From positions 1 through 15,745 of the forward strand of contig CANDYN010000016.1 of assembly GCA_947424985.1 (NCBI GenBank): a stretch of DNA of 15,745 nucleotides, read 5' to 3'. This DNA is from Rickettsiales bacterium (GTDB lineage Bacteria > Pseudomonadota > Alphaproteobacteria > Rickettsiales > Deianiraeaceae). Under the pieces are notes generated by a model. The model saw only the letters and a program-made list of their open reading frames with translations, searched no databases and was not told the DNA's origin. Positions 13,925 to 15,745 of the stretch are shown piece by piece. Numbering within the stretch: the stretch's first letter is position 1; each line of letters opens with the position of its first letter. Position numbers and translations under genes: made by a program.

Positions 13925-14347
13925 ATGTCAAGAAAAAAAATTCTTATTGTTGAAAATCATCCCCTAACATTAAAACATGAAAAGGAAATTATTGAGAAAA
14001 TGGGCAAATATGATGTAATTTGTATTGATAAAAACTTCGAAGATTTAACAGAAGACTTTATGAAGAAAAATGATATATCTCTTGCTTTACTTGATATAGA
14101 GCTTGATCCAGAGGAAAATAAAATCTCAGGTATAGACGTTGCTAAAATGATAAGGAACTCCAGGGATACAGAAATTAACAAAATACCAATTTTCATCGTA
14201 TCTTTATTATCAAAAGATGCAGATAGAATTTCAAAAGAAGCAAAAAGTCAGATGTTTTTTGGTAAGCCTTGCAGCGAGGAAACGCTTGCTCTTTATATTA
14301 CAAGATTTCTAGAAGAAGGTTTGGAATATAAGATAGATTTTGATTAA
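13925..14347 (+). CDS. Single-domain response regulator (CheY-like receiver)
   Basis: A 140-residue protein consisting of a receiver domain and nothing else. KKILIVENHP gives the acidic pocket (E10, with N11 in place of the second acidic residue), LALLDIELD holds the phospho-acceptor D57, IFIVSLLS supplies the conserved Ser at S93, and FFGKPCSEETL the conserved K114. All residues needed for phosphorylation except the second pocket acid are present. There is no DNA-binding or enzymatic output domain, so it should act by protein contact, like CheY or a phosphorelay intermediate. The ATG at 13925 fits the family start and the promoter. Its TAA shares one base with the ATG of the next gene, showing translational coupling to the membrane sensor. 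The partner kinase is not in the window. Confidence 0.92.
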   Translation: MSRKKILIVENHPLTLKHEKEIIEKMGKYDVICIDKNFEDLTEDFMKKNDISLALLDIELDPEENKISGIDVAKMIRNSRDTEINKIPIFIVSLLSKDADRISKEAKSQMFFGKPCSEETLALYITRFLEEGLEYKIDFD

Positions 14348-15297
14348 TGCTAAGAAAAAGTTTTGGTATGATAGTTTTAATTTTTGCAATTACTGGGACT
14401 GTGGTGATCTTGGATGCCTTGGTTGAAAGGTTTTTAACAAAGAAAGAAAGCAATAACTTCAAAATAATATCAAATAATATTGCTAAGAATATCCTAGATA
14501 TGGAAAAGCAGGCTGAAGAAAGGCTGAAAGTTTCAACTTTATTTTTAGAGAAATATTTACAGGAAAATCCATTAAAGGGCAATCCTGTTCTGGATATGGA
14601 AAATTTAATAAATTTTACAAAACTAGCTAATGTTGATAGAGCAACACTACACAGCCTTAATGGCAAAAAAGTACTTGGTAGTTCAACGCCATTGTTAATA
14701 GATCCAGAAATAATAGAAAAAATGAAAACATACAACCTATTAGATAGGGTTGTTAATCCACAAGAATTCTTATCGATGGATCATAACGTTGTGATTTTTC
14801 CTATGGGTCGTGACACAGTTACTGGTGCAACCAGTAAGCCAATATTACGCTTTAGTGAAAAATTAAATATGATAATGTCTTGTGCCATGGAGGTAAGCGT
14901 GTCTGACGTGATAAAAACTGATATTACTTTACACCCTGATCTTACATACATATCTCTTTCAACTCCATCCGGTATTCTATTTGCTGATAGTCGTGATAGC
15001 GTGAATACTAAACTATCGCCCGTAAATGAGCATAGTGATGATATTCAGATTATTGAAAATAGTAACAATAGTGTAAAATTACAACTATGTTTTGGTGGCT
15101 TACAAAAAGAAAATGCCATAAGAATTATTGATAAGACTGTAAACTCCAAGAATCAATACTTCTACGTCCTAACAACAGAATTTTCAAAAAAAGATATTAA
15201 TAAGCAGATTTTCTCCACCAGGGTTATTTTTGGTGTAATTTCTGTATTGATATTTGGAATTTTATTTTTTATTAAAGATTATAAAATGTCGTTTTGA
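14347..15297 (+). CDS. Membrane sensor-like protein without kinase domain
   Basis: This 316-residue protein has an N-terminal membrane segment (about 7-24), a large extracytoplasmic region (about 30-288) and a C-terminal membrane segment (about 291-309) followed by only seven residues. That is the outline of the sensing half of a receptor kinase or chemoreceptor (a Cache/PDC-like fold is plausible from helix NNIAKNILDMEKQAEERLK followed by a mixed region with LLDRVVNPQEF and LTYISLSTPSGILFAD), but with no HAMP, kinase or signalling domain. The ATG overlaps the response-regulator stop by one base. A paralogue begins three bases after its stop. It may work with a separate kinase encoded further on, or sense without one. 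No specific family can be named. Confidence 0.75.
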   Translation: MLRKSFGMIVLIFAITGTVVILDALVERFLTKKESNNFKIISNNIAKNILDMEKQAEERLKVSTLFLEKYLQENPLKGNPVLDMENLINFTKLANVDRATLHSLNGKKVLGSSTPLLIDPEIIEKMKTYNLLDRVVNPQEFLSMDHNVVIFPMGRDTVTGATSKPILRFSEKLNMIMSCAMEVSVSDVIKTDITLHPDLTYISLSTPSGILFADSRDSVNTKLSPVNEHSDDIQIIENSNNSVKLQLCFGGLQKENAIRIIDKTVNSKNQYFYVLTTEFSKKDINKQIFSTRVIFGVISVLIFGILFFIKDYKMSF

Positions 15298-15451
15298 GTT
15301 ATGAGATTAAGATTTGGTATGGTTATTTCGATTTTTATAATAGTTAGCTCTGTTGCTGTTGTAGACTTCTTTGTTGAGAAGTTTTTAACCAAAAAAGAAA
15401 ACAATAACTTCAAAATAGTATCAAATAATATTGCTAAGAATATCCTAGATA
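14468..15451 (+). repeat. Tandem gene duplication (sensor paralogues)
   Basis: The 33 bases at 14468-14500 recur exactly at 15419-15451, an offset of 951 bases or 317 codons. Flanking bases stay similar for about 300 bases. The repeat covers the first part of the extracytoplasmic region just after the membrane helix. The better conservation of this part than of the later sensor part fits duplication followed by change in the ligand-facing region. Confidence 0.7.
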
Positions 15452-15745
15452 ACGAAAAACAAACCGAAGAAAGACTAAAAATTGCAACATTGTTATTAGA
15501 AAAGTATTTACAAGAGAATCCATTAAAAAATAATCCTGATCTCGATAGAGAAAATTTAATGAATTTTGTAAAATTAACAAACATAGATCGTGTAACGTTA
15601 CTTGATAGTAATGGTAAAATATTGGCAGCAACAAATTTAATATTGAGCGATGAAAAAGTAAGAGAAAGCGTAAAAAATTATAGCGTTCTAGACAGAATTA
15701 CAAATCCAAGTGATTTTTTATCTCAAGATCACAATGTTGTAGCCT
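15301..15745 (+). CDS. Second membrane sensor-like protein, tandem paralogue (partial)
   Basis: The open frame from the ATG at 15301 runs past the window end (148 codons seen). It starts MRLRFGMVISIFIIVSSVAV, a membrane segment, and continues with FVEKFLTKKENNNFK, NNIAKNILDNEKQTEERLK, LLLEKYLQENPLKNNPDLD and, near the end, LDRITNPSDFLSQDHNVVA. It aligns almost without gaps to the preceding protein, and a 33-base stretch at 15419-15451 is identical to 14468-14500, showing duplication. Whether it also stops after a second membrane helix, or continues into a histidine kinase, cannot be seen. It lies three bases behind the first copy, in the same operon. Confidence 0.85.
   Translation, partial: MRLRFGMVISIFIIVSSVAVVDFFVEKFLTKKENNNFKIVSNNIAKNILDNEKQTEERLKIATLLLEKYLQENPLKNNPDLDRENLMNFVKLTNIDRVTLLDSNGKILAATNLILSDEKVRESVKNYSVLDRITNPSDFLSQDHNVVA

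Noticed and set aside
1..15745. CRISPR array, rRNA genes or insertion sequence ends
   Set aside because: No regularly spaced repeats, no rRNA-like sequence, and no transposase or terminal inverted repeats with target duplication were seen.

Overview
The window comes from a very AT-rich bacterial chromosome. Four things suggest an alphaproteobacterium with a streamlined genome, possibly Rickettsiales-like: the NuoF C-terminus is of the alphaproteobacterial type, Shine-Dalgarno signals are weak or absent before most genes, the spacers are short, and tRNA genes encode CCA. The order is an inference; proBA, which many host-dependent relatives lack, would fit a lineage that keeps some amino-acid synthesis.

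Left part (1-7800), mostly housekeeping. The 3' end of nuoF runs convergently into an unrecognised 380-residue gene, which sits directly behind plsX (phospholipid synthesis). Divergent from plsX is a tight proB-proA pair covering the first two steps of proline synthesis. On the opposite strand follow a TatD-family nuclease gene and, upstream of it in the same operon, an LPP20-like lipoprotein gene. A divergent spacer with repeated TTGTCAAG words separates that lipoprotein from a second, unrecognised lipoprotein. A coiled-coil protein gene of unknown function closes this part.

Centre (7900-11550), tRNA cluster and integrated element. tRNA-Tyr(GUA) and tRNA-Gly(GCC) lie on the minus strand and tRNA-Gly(UCC) diverges from them. 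Pressed against the 3' end of tRNA-Gly(UCC) is a three-gene minus-strand operon: a tyrosine recombinase, an unknown 223-residue protein and a large serine recombinase. The last 11 codons and the stop of the serine recombinase lie inside the tRNA, antisense to it. This looks like a mobile element placed at a tRNA 3' end, but no second attachment copy is visible in the window.

Right part (11545-15745), transport and signalling. A KimA/APC-type transporter has lost its last membrane segment and its cytosolic domain, and ends in a polar tail with a repeated palindromic word. Behind it lies a degraded RhuM-like gene that still has a consensus promoter. Then come an XRE-type regulator and, divergent across a perfect 21-bp palindrome, a single-domain response regulator followed by two tandem paralogous membrane sensor proteins. 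The first sensor has no kinase domain; the second runs off the window. This divergent module is the best candidate here for an undescribed signalling system.

Several promoters with good -35 and -10 boxes can be read, and they were used to choose start codons: in several genes the longest open frame begins upstream of, or at, the predicted transcription start.
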